From: Annona cherimola
Lineage: Eukaryota > Streptophyta > Magnoliopsida > Magnoliales > Annonaceae
Direction of reading: 5' to 3'
Assembly: GCA_030490835.1 (NCBI GenBank)
Contig: CM059973.1
Coordinates: 50,472,008 to 50,536,007 of the forward strand
DNA: 64,000 nt
The position numbers and the translations under genes are program-made. The notes under the pieces are model-generated. The model worked only from the letters and a program-made list of their open reading frames with translations, did not search any database and was not told the DNA's origin. Below are positions 31,592-43,600 of this stretch, piece after piece (positions within the stretch are counted from its first letter, which is position 1; each line of letters opens with the position of its first letter).

Positions 31592-32133
31592 GAGGACATT
31601 TATATGTCCTAAAATATTATCATGAAATCCTTTGTTTATGAGGACAATTCTATGTCCTTGAATATTATCTTAAAACATTCATCCTTAAAATAATTTACAA
31701 GTCACGTTTGGGCTTCATAAGGCAAAACATGTGTGTTTTACCCTTTTTTTTAATTAACTTTGTTTAGTCTTGTATGAACATTTCCAATGTTCCAAAACAT
31801 TTACATAAAACCATCTTTTGCCCGTGGACATTTCATGTCCAAAATATTTTTCTCATAAATCCTTTGGCAAAGAAGGACATTCTCATGTCCTAAAACATCA
31901 TTCACATAAGCCTTTTTGGCAAAGGACATTTTTATGTCCAAAAATATTTTTCATCATAAATCCTTTAGCCCATAGACAGTTGATGTCTCAAAATATTTTT
32001 GACATAGCTTCTTTTAGCGATGGACATCCATATGTCCTAAAACACATTTCATTTAAATACTTTAACATTGGACATTCTCATGTTTATAAATACTTTTCAT
32101 TTAGGCTCTTTAGATATGGACATTCCTATGTCC
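31592..32133 (-). repeat. Hairpin minisatellite (GGACAT..ATGTCC), left long LTR
   Basis: About ten units at ~50-bp spacing, each a 15-18-bp inverted repeat such as GAGGACATTTATATGTCC, GTGGACATTTCATGTCC or TGGACATTCCTATGTCC, followed by an AAAATATTTTT..ATAAATCCTTT spacer. One unit reads GAACATT..AATGTTC and one AGACAGTTGATGTCT, which look like compensating changes that keep the stem. Confidence 0.8.
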
Positions 32134-32470
32134 AAACCAAGTTTCACATAAATTCATTTCATAATCCCCGTCTTGGAGCTTGTTTATAGCAAACAAGGAA
32201 AATAAAATACATAAACCATTTCCATAAATGCATTTGCATAAAAATATTTTCTTTTATTCCTGTTATTTACACTTTGTGTAAAACACCCTATTTTTTTAGG
32301 GTATTCATTTCATAAAAATCCCTTTAGGATAACTTTCGTAAAAACATATTTTCATGTCCCAATCTTTGGGCTTTTCAAAAATAAAACATAAGAAAATGCA
32401 TTTCTCTTCATCCAGTAGTGACACTTAGCAAGTGATCATGCTAGCTTTTGAAAGAGAATCCTTAATAGCA

Positions 32471-32553
32471 CGCTAGCCAGGCGGATGTTCCTTTATCCTG
32501 CTCCCATCTCAGGGAGGGCACCGCTGACACTCCTGTCATCCCTTAGCGACTTG
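32471..32553 (-). repeat. GC-rich conserved LTR island, long LTR left
   Basis: CGCTAGCCAGGCGG ... CTGCTCCCATCTCAGGGAGG ... TTAGCGACTTGGCC. Counterpart of 13961-14040. Confidence 0.75.
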
Positions 32554-32637
32554 GCCTTATGTAGAGTGGGCCCTGGTCATCCCAGCCGTGCTCTACAACC
32601 AGCATATTCCTTGTACTGGTGCACCATACATTATCAT

Positions 32638-32810
32638 GACAGACCGCAGTCCGTTTGGTTTAAAGTATTACAGACCGCAGCCCGTATCCTTTAAAACCGG
32701 GATCATAGACCTCAGTCTGCATCCATAACTTAAAATCATCATAGACCGAAGTCTGTGTCTTAAAAAAAAATATTTTCAAAAACAAATCACATACCACAAT
32801 CCGTGTCAAC
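32638..32810 (-). repeat. GACCGCAGTC-type short tandem repeats, long LTR left
   Basis: AGACCGCAGTCCGT, AGACCGCAGCCCGT, AGACCTCAGTCTGC and AGACCGAAGTCTGTG recur every 35-45 bp. Each contains a near-palindrome GAC(C)GCAGTC. The same block is at 42267-42432 and 63700-63860. Confidence 0.7.
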
Positions 32811-33000
32811 TTGTAAAGCGAGCGCACCCACTTTAAACAAGTTGTCTTTTGAAATCTAATTTTAGGATAACCTTACTTAAATTCTTTCAGAAATATTTTG
32901 AGTAAAACATTTTGATAAACATTTGAAATGTTTGAAAAATAATACATCTTAAAATCCTTATAAAAAATTTTCAAAACCTTTGAATTTTCAAAATTAAACT

Positions 33001-33922
33001 ATATATTTTCTAACATTTTCTTGGTTTCCATTTCAGGCCTTTTGCTCACAAAAGTTATGCAATTATGCTACCCCTTCTCAACCATCCTAATAATCAAATT
33101 ATTGTCCACCAATCTATCATACCATTTTTACATAAGGGGTTTGCATAATCTTTTGCATATCATTTAGCAACCCGAAATCAAACCATTTTATGAAATCAAC
33201 ATAGGAAGTTGGTCATCCTTAAATCCCCTTCAACACATCCGAATAAAAATTTTTCAAAATATTTTCAACATAGATTTCCTTATCTAAAGGAAATCAAAAC
33301 TTTTCGAATATCATTTCAAAACATATGGACTATGTCCAAATCATTGCTTATATTTAATTATCCTGACATAGAAAATCAATCTTTTCCATAAATCAAATCT
33401 TCTTTTTCTTTTTCTTTCATAAACATAATTAATTATCATAAATTATTGTAAAAATAATTCAAAACTTATTCACAAATGTCGTTTTGTGAAAAGGGGCAAA
33501 ACTCCCTTTTTTTATAAAATACTTTTGAAACAACATCATAAAACACTTGCTTACTTAAAAGAAAATTTCTCAATCCTATTAACATAAAGCATTGCCAATC
33601 CATGACAACACTTGTGATAAATTCTTTATCTTAAAACATTGCTTGCTTCCCATGAAGCAAACATTGAGGCTCTTCCTTAAAGCCATCATTTTTCAAAACT
33701 TAAGGCTTTCATTAAAGCCGTCATTTTCAAAACTTGTGCTTGCCCATTCATAAAATATTCATAAAAGCATTGACATATCATCATTTCATCACATAAATAA
33801 AAATTAGAAATTTGAAAGGTTCGCTTGCTTACCTGAGATCACCATAATCCCTTTCTTTCATTCTTTGCCTTCCCTTTGCCTAGATAAATAAAAATAATAT
33901 TTTATTTATTCACATCAAATTC
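33001..33922. other. Segment of the left long LTR that is absent from the right LTR
   Basis: Left and right LTRs agree up to AATTAAACT and again from AATTACATAAATCCC. The ~922 bp between are missing on the right at about 42626. AT-rich, no coding content seen. Confidence 0.8.
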
Positions 33923-36411
33923 AATTACATAAATCCCTTTGTTTTTTCAACCTACATAAATTCATTTGGACTTAGCTTAACCCACTTGTCCTTCAAGTCG
34001 GGTACTCATACTTAGCAAATAACCTATACATATCAATTATCAATCCCCCTTGCTATCCATAATCTTTTATTACACTCTTTCCTAACATATATATCAATTT
34101 GGATCATTTCTACAAAGGTTTCATATTTCGTTTTGATTTGTTTCTCAAACTGGCCACATATGCTGAAATCAGGCGTACAGATTTCTCTAAATCTTGATTT
34201 ATAATCAAATCAAGGTATTTAATTCTGAAATTTCTATCATACATCAATAAATACATGAATTAACCTTAATAAATATTTTATCATGAAATATTACATTATA
34301 TATTTATTTTGGCATTTTCACTGTGCTGGACCATGCTGTGAGTTTAGGGTCAGCCCTAATCACGTGAATTATAACCCATACTAATATCACCCAAAAATAA
34401 ATTTTGATTTTGGTCATGTTATCATCATGATGGCTTATACATCATATAAAAATTTTGTATAAAAACATCCTTCTACAAAAATTATTAAAAATCATTTACT
34501 ACAGCTGATCTAGTCACCCATTCTACCCTATTTAGGTTGATATTCTCAGATTTTTAATTTGAAACATGCTTAATATTTCAATCAAAACTTTTGGTCATCC
34601 ATTAATCATCATATAATGAGCTTTTAAACAAATTTTCATGATGAAAATCATTCTTTTACTATTTCGTTCATATTTTGGTTTATAACATCACATAACTTCC
34701 AGATTTGAAGTATAAAATCAAAATTAACATATACTTACTTGATTAATTGGTAATCCCTCCTTTGAGCACTTTAAATATCCTTCTTTTCTTTGTGTTTTCT
34801 TCCCTTGGATCGTTCCAGCCACTGCCCCTTTGATTTTTAATTTTTTTTTCTCCCAAACAGAAATCTGGAACGTCCACACTGCCTGCTTATATAGCCATTT
34901 AAGTTTCTATTTTTCCTTTACAATTTCGACCCAAAATGGAGGGAAAAGTTTTAAAAATTTACCCTATAGATTACTCAAAAATTTTCAGCCACATATTTAA
35001 TCATTTAATATTATTTTCGGATTTTTTTCCACAGCTATATCCAGCTTTTAAATAAAGCTGTCCACTTGGGCGGGGTCCACTTGCAACAGCTTTTGCATGA
35101 TTTTTATACCTAATTTTCACTTTAATTAATGGGTATTTAATCACCCTAGGTAATAGTATAATTAGGGGTCAACTTAGCATAAATAAAAAATTCATAAAAA
35201 ATCAAATCTCAGCCCTTGAACGTGCATGCCATCCTTGCTCCCTTTTTGCTGTCCATGCATTCAACGTCCATATGCTGCTGCCTTTTGCATTTTTTTCCTC
35301 AAAAATGCAGCTTTATTTGATGGCCATTTAATTACCCTAGTAATTAGATTTCTTAGCTGTCCACTAGGTATTTAAAAAAATCACAAAAAAATCCAAAAGC
35401 TGCCTTGACCGTCCACATCTCTCCCTTGCTCCAAATCTGTCCACTTGATGATCATATCCTTATGCCTTGATTTTGACATATTTGGTCCGAATTTTCAACC
35501 CCATTTAATTACTCATTTATTTACCTTGATTCTCTACTTGACTTAGGAGTGTATTTTATAATTAAAAAAAATAAAAAAAATCCACTTTTTGGAGCTCATA
35601 GTCGTCCACTCTATGCCTCCTCAATGCTTCTCCCTTAAGCTAGTCATTAGCTCCTTAATTTTCACATTAATGTAGGGGATATTTTCATAGATTTTTTCAT
35701 TTTAGATAATTCATAAAATCCATGTGTCATTATCTCCTTTTGACACCTCATTTATGCCATTAATTATTTAATTAATGACTTTGACTTTAATATAAATGCA
35801 AACTTACTTTTTGGTGTACAAAAATCAATGGTTTTCATCCCTTTTTCATGAAATCATAATTTCATCATCGTTAGCTTGATCCAAGCCTCTCATTGCATAG
35901 ATCTCATAATTTTAACCGTCCATTTCAAATTTCATTTCAATCCGACTTTTCTAGCTCGAGTTATGACCATTTGAATTTTTGGACGGTGATGATCAATTTT
36001 CACCCGAATTTCATCCTTATTTTCATAATCCATCATTTTTATAAGATTAATCGCAAAATTATGTGCTTACTTTTCAATTTTCATCTTAATCCGCCTTACC
36101 GGCGTTGAGTTATGAATTTTCTAGCATTTGCTACCTTTTATCCATAATTAACAACATAATCTTCATTAGTTAACCCATTATATATGATGTAATTATTCTC
36201 AATATATTCACATTTTTTAATCTTCATTAAGCCTCTTTAATCACATTGTCCTGTATCGGCTTATATTGATCATTCATAATCACTTGTCCTAATTCCAATA
36301 AATCATCAATATTGCAATTGGAAATCATTCATAGTTTCACTAAATCATTCATGATTCATATGTATATGCCAAATGTATATACATAAGTCTTACTTAGGTC
36401 AGGGTATCACA

Positions 36412-36426
36412 ATTCTCCCCCCCTTA
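36412..36426 (-). other. Polypurine tract of the long-LTR element
   Basis: The plus strand ATTCTCCCCCCCTTA directly follows the TATCACA end of the left LTR. Same design as 16011-16025. Confidence 0.8.
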
Positions 36427-37103
36427 TAACAGGTTTCGTCCTGAAACCTATTACATTTCAATTATCGGGGGTATAGCTCATATAAAATAGCTAATCTTAT
36501 CATCTTTCTCCAATACTTCAATGACTCACTATGCTTCCACTGCGCTACTATATTTTAGTGGGATTTTAGCCTTGATCCAATAGACCTATCACTTGTCTCT
36601 GCCATTTCCTATCTCCTGTTCCCTGTTCCCATATGGGTTTCTCATTGTAATTGTTCTTTCCTTTATGTCATCCATCTCTTATTCTTATGGGAGGCATACT
36701 ATTATTCTTATATATAAAGAAATTGTAGAATTTCTCATCTTATTATAGGGTAAGATCTAGGCTACCCATTCTTTCATACAAAATAAAAATCCATAGCAAT
36801 CATTTTCATATATATAACATAATACATTCATTCTATATCATAAAGCGAAAGTTGCTCTTACATAGAGTTTCATACATGTAATTTCATACATGTCTTAACA
36901 AAAGATACTTTTGCCAAACTTATTCATTCCTTCTCCTCTTATAATGTCTACCACTAGGTTTTACTATCGTAGACTATCTATTAGGAATACCGATACTAAA
37001 CCAGTCTAAAATATTTTCTTCCTTATCTCCCTTTCCAGTTTCCATAAACTAGTAAGTGTCCTTATTATCATTTTTTTTCTAATCTCATTTCTTATGAATA
37101 GCA
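36427..37103 (-). pseudogene. Degenerate 3' pol end of the long-LTR element
   Basis: The first ~40 bases (ACAGGTTTCGTCCTGAAACCTA) align with the 3' end of the 13498-23560 element (16026 on), followed by patchy resemblance to its integrase tail (ACTTC.ATGACTC region). No open frame survives. The rest up to 37098 is AT-rich and unassigned. 37099-37103 is the TAGCA duplication of the solo LTR. Confidence 0.4.
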
Positions 37104-38801
37104 TGTTGGAAACAATGTTTAAAGCAAAACAAAATTGACCAAAACATGAGTTTCGATGATTAACAAAGTTAAAATTGAGTATAAGGTGATTACTAATGAC
37201 TTTGCTTAATGATTTAAGGAATGAATTAGCCAAGTCGATATCCAAGTCGACTTGGACTTCGACTTAGGGTGAAGTCGATCCCAAAGTCGACTCCATATTC
37301 GACTCCAAAACAAACCACACATCAAAATTCAAAATGGAAGGAAAAGCGGGTGAAGTCGCAGGCCAAGTCGACTCCACTTGCGACTTGGAAAGCCAAGTCG
37401 CAAACGAAGTCGACTCCAGCATCGACTTCAGACGGTAAAAACACTCCAGAGCTGATTTTGGGGCACAAAAATGCCGAAGTCGCAGACGAAGTCGACTCCA
37501 GGTGCGACTTGGGTGAAGTCGCAGATGAAGTCGACCCCGAGTTCGACTTGAGTTCTTCAAAGACCAAAATACAGACTCAAGCTCATTTTCAAGATCAACT
37601 TGGGATTTTTCAAATCCAAATCAAAGGTACAATCTCATTGTCAATTCTCAAGTCCAAGGCACAGCTTCGAACATAAGTTGAAGATGAAGAAGTTCAAGTC
37701 ATGAAGACTACTATCTAAGACAAGTCCTTCAAGAAGATTTACAAATATAAGAAGCCATTTCAGAAGTAAGAAGATTCAAGAAAGAAAGCTAAGCAAGCTA
37801 GAGGAAATCAAACAAGGACCAAGCAAATTTCAGCACAAAGACAGGTCAAGTCGCAACCCAAGTCGACTCCAATATCGACTTGAGGTCAAATCTGAAACCA
37901 AGTCGACCCAGACTCAGAGTTGAGAAACGCGAAACTGAAGTCGCACACGAAGTCGACTCCAGTTGCGACTTGGGAAGCCAAGTCGCAGACGAAGTCGACT
38001 CCACCTGCGACTTGGGGAACCAACGTTCGAATTTTTGAACGTTGGAACATTTATTGCGCACCAACCACTTCTATAACGTTCAAATCTTTCCCATTCTATA
38101 AATAGACACTCAAGCAAACGAGAATAAGTACACTACATTGTCTAAAGAGAGAAAAGAAGTGCAAACAAGAGCTCCCATTTGCTTTTCTCTAAATTTGAGT
38201 GATCTATACATTTTCAAAGGAAGAAAGAGCTTAAAGTTGCAAGTAGCTTCAACGACATACAACCGGTTGCTTCTACAAATTCTTCCTCGAGCTCAATCTT
38301 GCCTACACAACTCTGTAAAGTGTAGATCTTCCTTATTTTCATTACTCTTTGTTATTGATCTTGGTTTGAGTTTGTTGTAACAAACCAAGACGTTGCAAGT
38401 AGAGTTGTGATTGGAGTTGAACTCATCACCTACTTGTATCAAGTGTACAAGCCCCCTAGAGCTAGAATCTAGAAGAGAGCATAGGCTCTGTTTGTGTATG
38501 CCCCCTAGAGCTAGAATCTAGAAGAGAGCGGAGTCTCTAAGTGTATTCGCGGAATACATAGTAGAACCCAAGTCACAACGGTTTGTGAGCTTGGAAGAGT
38601 GGAGTAGGGAGAGGTTGCCCGAACCACTATAAATCTTGCCTACTGTTTACCTTATTGCTTTCACTATTTCATTGCTCTCTATTTGTTTCAATCAAGGGGA
38701 TTAAGCTTTCAAGGGGTTAAGTTTTAATTTACCGAAGAATTTTATAAGAACCCAATTCACCCCTCCCCTCTTGGGTTTTGCCATTAACTCGGGACCAACA
38801 T
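37104..38801 (+). mobile_element. SIRE-type solo LTR, plus orientation, TSD TAGCA
   Basis: 1698 bp running TGTTGGAAACAATG ... CGGGACCAACA, with TAGCA at 37099-37103 and 38802-38806. It matches the 538-2319 LTR in layout: GTCGAC/AAGTCGCA arrays (37240-38000), a TATA box (TATAAATAG near 38097), two 51-bp repeat units (near 38451 and 38501) and the LTR end CACCCCTCCCCTCTTGGG. Sequence is clearly diverged, so it is another subfamily. No internal region is attached; LTR-LTR recombination is the usual cause. Confidence 0.92.
38097..38105 (+). promoter_or_regulatory. TATA box of the SIRE-type solo LTR
   Basis: TATAAATAG, about 100 bp after the last GTCGAC palindrome, the same spacing as in the complete element's LTRs. 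It could drive read-out transcription to the right. Confidence 0.5.
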
Positions 38802-38989
38802 AGCATAGAGAAATTATCTCTCTCGTATCTATCTTTCAATCATATCGAAATTGAAAAGAATTCCTGCAATCATTATTGCCTTCGTTTTTCTTCATCTATC
38901 TATCATTTCTTGCTATGATACATGATACCAACTTTTGCGGTATCATATGTGCAATCTTCTTTTTCCTTTCATACATGCTAACTAGACAT

Positions 38990-39850
38990 ATTTTGTTATA
39001 TTTTTCTGCATTAAGTTGCGGAGACTTCCTATCAACTACAGCTATCGATTGAGTTGATCTTCGTACCCTTTTCTTTCCCTACACCAGGTTCCTTAATCTT
39101 TAGGGTCAAGTTGTCCTTGCCCTAATTATACATGTTCATTACCAACATGTGTTATATCCTGGTGTCCTATTGGAAGATATTTCTTATCAATTCTTCCAGA
39201 TTACCTCTTTGATTATGGCATAATATTCATATATGGTTTCCTATTACTTATAAGCATTGTCAATCAATGCTTGGTCATTACATAGAACTACATGTTCAAA
39301 CCTTGAACATGCTCTTGGGTTCAGTCATCCACTGTTCATCTTAAATAAAATCTAATTTACCGAAGAACTTAAGTGGATACTGTGCTAGAAAGGCATTAAT
39401 AACCTTTCCATTCGTTTCTATCTTACCATTATCAACTTTTAAAGATTTGGGTACTAGGTAAAAATTTATTACCTGTACTGGTCCGCCATTTCTACCTTCT
39501 TCTATTTAGTCCTGTTGGGCTTTTTCCCAAAGGTCTTATATTATCCTTCTGTCTGGACCGCTCAATCTCGAGTGACCTACTGCACAGCTCTTTTACAGCT
39601 GCAGTTATTCTTTCCTCTATTCTTTCTACCTGTACGGTATTACCTGCCATGGCTCCACCTTTAACTTTTTGACTTGAGGTTTCTAGTAGCCCGTCATTGA
39701 CGAGCCCTTGGACTCACTTATCCTCTCTGTCATTGGTCGTTTAGACTTGCTACTGGCTTTTCTTCTTTCCTACTGACTATACCTACAATTGCCTTTCCCT
39801 TGCTCAAGAACTAAGGTGATAGGCATGTTGTAGAACGCAACATATAAAAT
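38990..39850 (-). pseudogene. Degenerate gag of the long-LTR element
   Basis: Minus-strand homology to the gag at 19529-20761 without any long frame. Recognisable words include GGAAGATATTTCTTATCAATTC (compare the EYLP region), TAAGCATTGTCAATCAA, GTTCAGTCATCCACTGTTCATC and CTAGAAAGGCATTAATAACCTTTCC (compare the AFLAQRPPKF region). Stops and indels are everywhere. It supports a Tekay relative that once carried gag; the rest of the interior to the primer site is AT-rich leader. Confidence 0.5.
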
Positions 39851-40629
39851 CATATTATTATAATCATGTCTTATCATAGAATAATGCATATCATACATAT
39901 CCAATCATATAATCTAGAAAGATCGATGATCTTTCCTTTTTATATAGCTTATCATTTGAACAAAATCAAATGCATCTGTATTTTCATAACATCAAACATA
40001 ATACATTCATAAAAATCAAAGGAAAACTCATTTTTCCCTACCTTCTCATTTCCGTCTTTGCTTTTCATAGTGTAAGGTTGTTTTTCCTTACACATACAGA
40101 TTATACTTGCATAATTTGTTATTTTATAATGAACATAACTCTAGACCAAAAATCACTTAAAAAGTTGGCACCTTGGTACCTTCCATAAGTCACCATGGCT
40201 CTATACCTTAAACATATGTATCATATAGCACAGTCTGGTGCTATCTTATGTGAGATATAGTTTACCTTAGGTAAGGACGGTCTCTATGTAGGGTTCCATT
40301 GTTCAACCCATCATCTCTTCTTATTCCCTTCTATTCTTTGTCTTTTCTTAGATTCTCCTATCTTCTTTTTATCTTATTGTCCTCATATCATTTTTCCTTC
40401 ATATATCATCTACTCTATAAAATATGGTAAACCAGCTATATTTCCTTAAATAGTCATGTCATTGTGTCATAATAACACACAGTATAAGACAATAGATATT
40501 GTATATGTCTTATAATTTTTAACCTATCTTTTTCATCATTTTCCATTTTCCTTCTATATCTATTTATCAATCCTTGCTAAAATATCATTCTTATAATATC
40601 AAATCTTTTCTTACCTCGCCTATTTACCA

Positions 40630-40647
40630 ATCCATGCTCTGATACCA
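40630..40647 (-). other. Primer-binding site of the long-LTR element
   Basis: The minus strand reads TGGTATCAGAGCATGG, five bases from the LTR, as in the 13498-23560 element. The preceding CGCCTATTTACCAATCC is shared with that element's 84-bp repeat, and decayed repeat-like copies lie near 38918-38960 and 40560-40610. Confidence 0.8.
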
Positions 40648-40652
40648 AGCTC

Positions 40653-43600
40653 TATGGCGCCCAAAATCGAGACGTCACTTCCTTACCTCAAGACCTTATT
40701 GATTGGTAAATGTGAATCAGGATTGTTGCCTTGATCACGCGGCCGTTTCTTAATCGGAACTCGTCTAATTTTTTTTTCGATTTATTCATCAATCATTTCT
40801 TTACAGTCATTCATCATACAAGCGGTATTACACTTCTAATACATTTCATATTTCATTTATAACATCTCCTCATGCTTTTCTACAGTAAAAGTCTCCTTGA
40901 CTAAATCATCACATTTTACATCCATACATCCATACATTCAATCATTAAATCATATAGAAATTAAAATTCTAATTAATTTCACATACTCATTAACATTCCT
41001 TAGCATATTCATGCTTTCCCATTCCTTATAGCCTACCTAGCCATCATCTCGTGTCTTACATCATTGCTTAGATTTGCATCTCCTTGAGTTTCCCGGCACC
41101 TGTCTATGGTTTGGGAAAACAAAACGCGAGTGACAACTCAGTAAATAAGCATTTTATCTTTTAAGGCAAGACTTCCTTGAAAATCATTTCATTAAACATC
41201 TTGAACACCTTTTTCTCGAGGACATTTATATGTCCTAAAATATTATCATGAAATCCTTTGTTTATGAGGACAATTCTATGTCCTTGAATATTATCTTAAA
41301 ACATTCATCCTTAAAATAATTTACAAGTCACGTTTGGGCTTCATAAGGCAAAACATGTGTGTTTTACCCTTTTTTTTAATTAACTTTGTTTAGTCTTGTA
41401 TGAACATTTCCAATGTTCCAAAACATTTGCATAAAACCATCTTTTGCCCGTGGACATTTCATGTCCAAAATATTTTTCTCATAAATCCTTTGGCAAAGAA
41501 GGACATTCTCATGTCCTAAAACATCATTCACATAAGCCTTTTTGGCAAAGGACATTTTTATGTCCAAAAATATTTTTCATCATAAATCCTTTAGCCCATA
41601 GACAGTTGATGTCTCAAAATATTTTTGACATAGCTTCTTTTAGCGATGGACATCCATATGTCCTAAAACACATTTCATTTAAATACTTTAACATTGGACA
41701 TTCTCATGTCTATAAATACTTTTCATTTAGGCTCTTTAGATATGGACATTCCTATGTCCAAACCAAGTTTCACATAAATTCATTTCATAATCCCCGTCTT
41801 AGAGCTTGTTTATAGCAAACAAGGAAAATAAAATACATAAACCATTTCCATAAATGCATTTGCATAAAAATATTTTCTTTTATTCCTGTTATTTACACTT
41901 TTGTGTAAAACACCCTATTTTTTTAGGGTATTTATTTCATAAAAATCCCTTTAGGATAACTTTCGTAAAAACATATTTTCATATCCCAATCTTTGGGCTT
42001 TTCAAAAATAAAACGTAAGCAAATGCATTTCTCTTCATCCAGTAGTGACACTTAGCAAGTGATCATGCTAGCTTTTGGAAGAGAATCCTTAACAGCACGC
42101 TAGCTAGGCGGCTGTTCTTTTATCCTGCTCCCATCTTAGGGAGGGCGCCGCTGGCACTTCAGTCATCCCTTAGCGACTTGGCCTTATGTAGAGTGGGCCC
42201 TGGTCATCCCAGCCGTGCTCTACAACCAGCATATTCCTTGTACTGGTGCACCATATATTATCATGACAGACCGCAGTCCGTTTGGTTTAAAGTATTACAG
42301 ACCGCAACGCATATTCTTTAAACGGGGATCACAGACCTCAGTCTGCATCCATAACTTAAAATCATCATAGACCGAAGTCTGTGTCTTAAAAAAATCATTT
42401 TCAAAAACACATCACAGACCACAATCCGTGTCAACTTGTAAAGTGAGCGCACCCACTTTAAACAAGTTGTCTTTTGAAATCTAATTTTAGGATGACCTTC
42501 CTTAAATTCTTTCAGAAATATTTTGAGTAAAACATTTTGATAAACATTTGAAATGTTTGAAAAATAATACATCTTAAAATCTTTATAAAAAAAACTCAAA
42601 ACCTTTGAATTTTCAAAATTAAACTAAATTACATAAATCCCTTAGTTTTTTTAACCTACATAAATTCATTTAGACTTAGCTTAACCCACTTGTCCTTCAA
42701 GTCAGGTACTCATACTTAGCAAATGACCTATACATATCAATTATCAATCACCCTTGTTGTCCATAGTCCTTTATTACACTCTTGCCTAACATATATATAA
42801 ATTTGGATCATTTCTACATAGGTTTCATATTTCGTTTTGATTTGTTTCTCAAACTGGCCACATATGCTGAAATTAGGCGTACTGATTTCTCTAAATCTTG
42901 ATTTATAATCAAATAAAGGTATTTAATTCTGAAATTTCTATCATAAATCAATAAATACAGGAATTAACCTTCATAAATATATTATCAATAAATATTAACA
43001 TTATATATTTATTTTGGCATTTTCACTGTGCTGGACAATGTTTTGAGTTTAGGGTCAGCCCTAATCACGTAAATTATAACCCATACTAATATCACCAAAA
43101 AATAAATTTTAATTTTGGTCATGTTATCTTCATGATGGATTGTACATCATATAAAAATTTTGTATAAAAATCCTTCTATAAAAATTATTAAAAATCATTT
43201 ACTACAGCTAATCTAGTCACCCATTCTACCCTATTTAGGTTGATATTCTCAGATTTTTAATTTGAAACATGCTTAATATTTCAATCAAAACTTTTGGTCA
43301 TCCATTAATCATCATATAATGAGCTTTTAAACAAATTTTCATGATGAAAATCCTTCTTTTACTATTTCGTTCATATTTTGGTTTATAACATCACATAACT
43401 TCCAGATTTGAAGTATAAAATCAAAATTAACATATACTTACTTGATTAATTGGTAATCCCTCCTTTGAGCACTTTAAATCTCCTTCTTTTCTTTGTGGTT
43501 TCTTCCCTTGGATCGTTCCAGCCACTGCCCCTTTGATTTTTAATTTTTTTTTCTCCCAAACAGAAATCTGGAACGTCCACACTGCCTGCTTATATAGGCA

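Larger units (their letters stand above)
28644..36411 (-). repeat. 3' LTR (left) of the long-LTR element, interrupted by a TRIM array
   Basis: Starts TGTGGCGCCCCAAACCGAGA, ends AGGGTATCACA. It holds, in order, the TRIM array (28858-31244), hairpin minisatellite (31592-32133), GC-rich island (32471-32553), GACCGCAGTC-type repeats (32638-32810) and long AT-rich sequence. No protein-coding content. Confidence 0.88.

Noticed and set aside
31818..32189. A 123-codon plus-strand frame, repeated at 41444-41815
   Set aside because: It lies in the hairpin minisatellite of the long LTR, antisense to the element, with repeat-derived residues.
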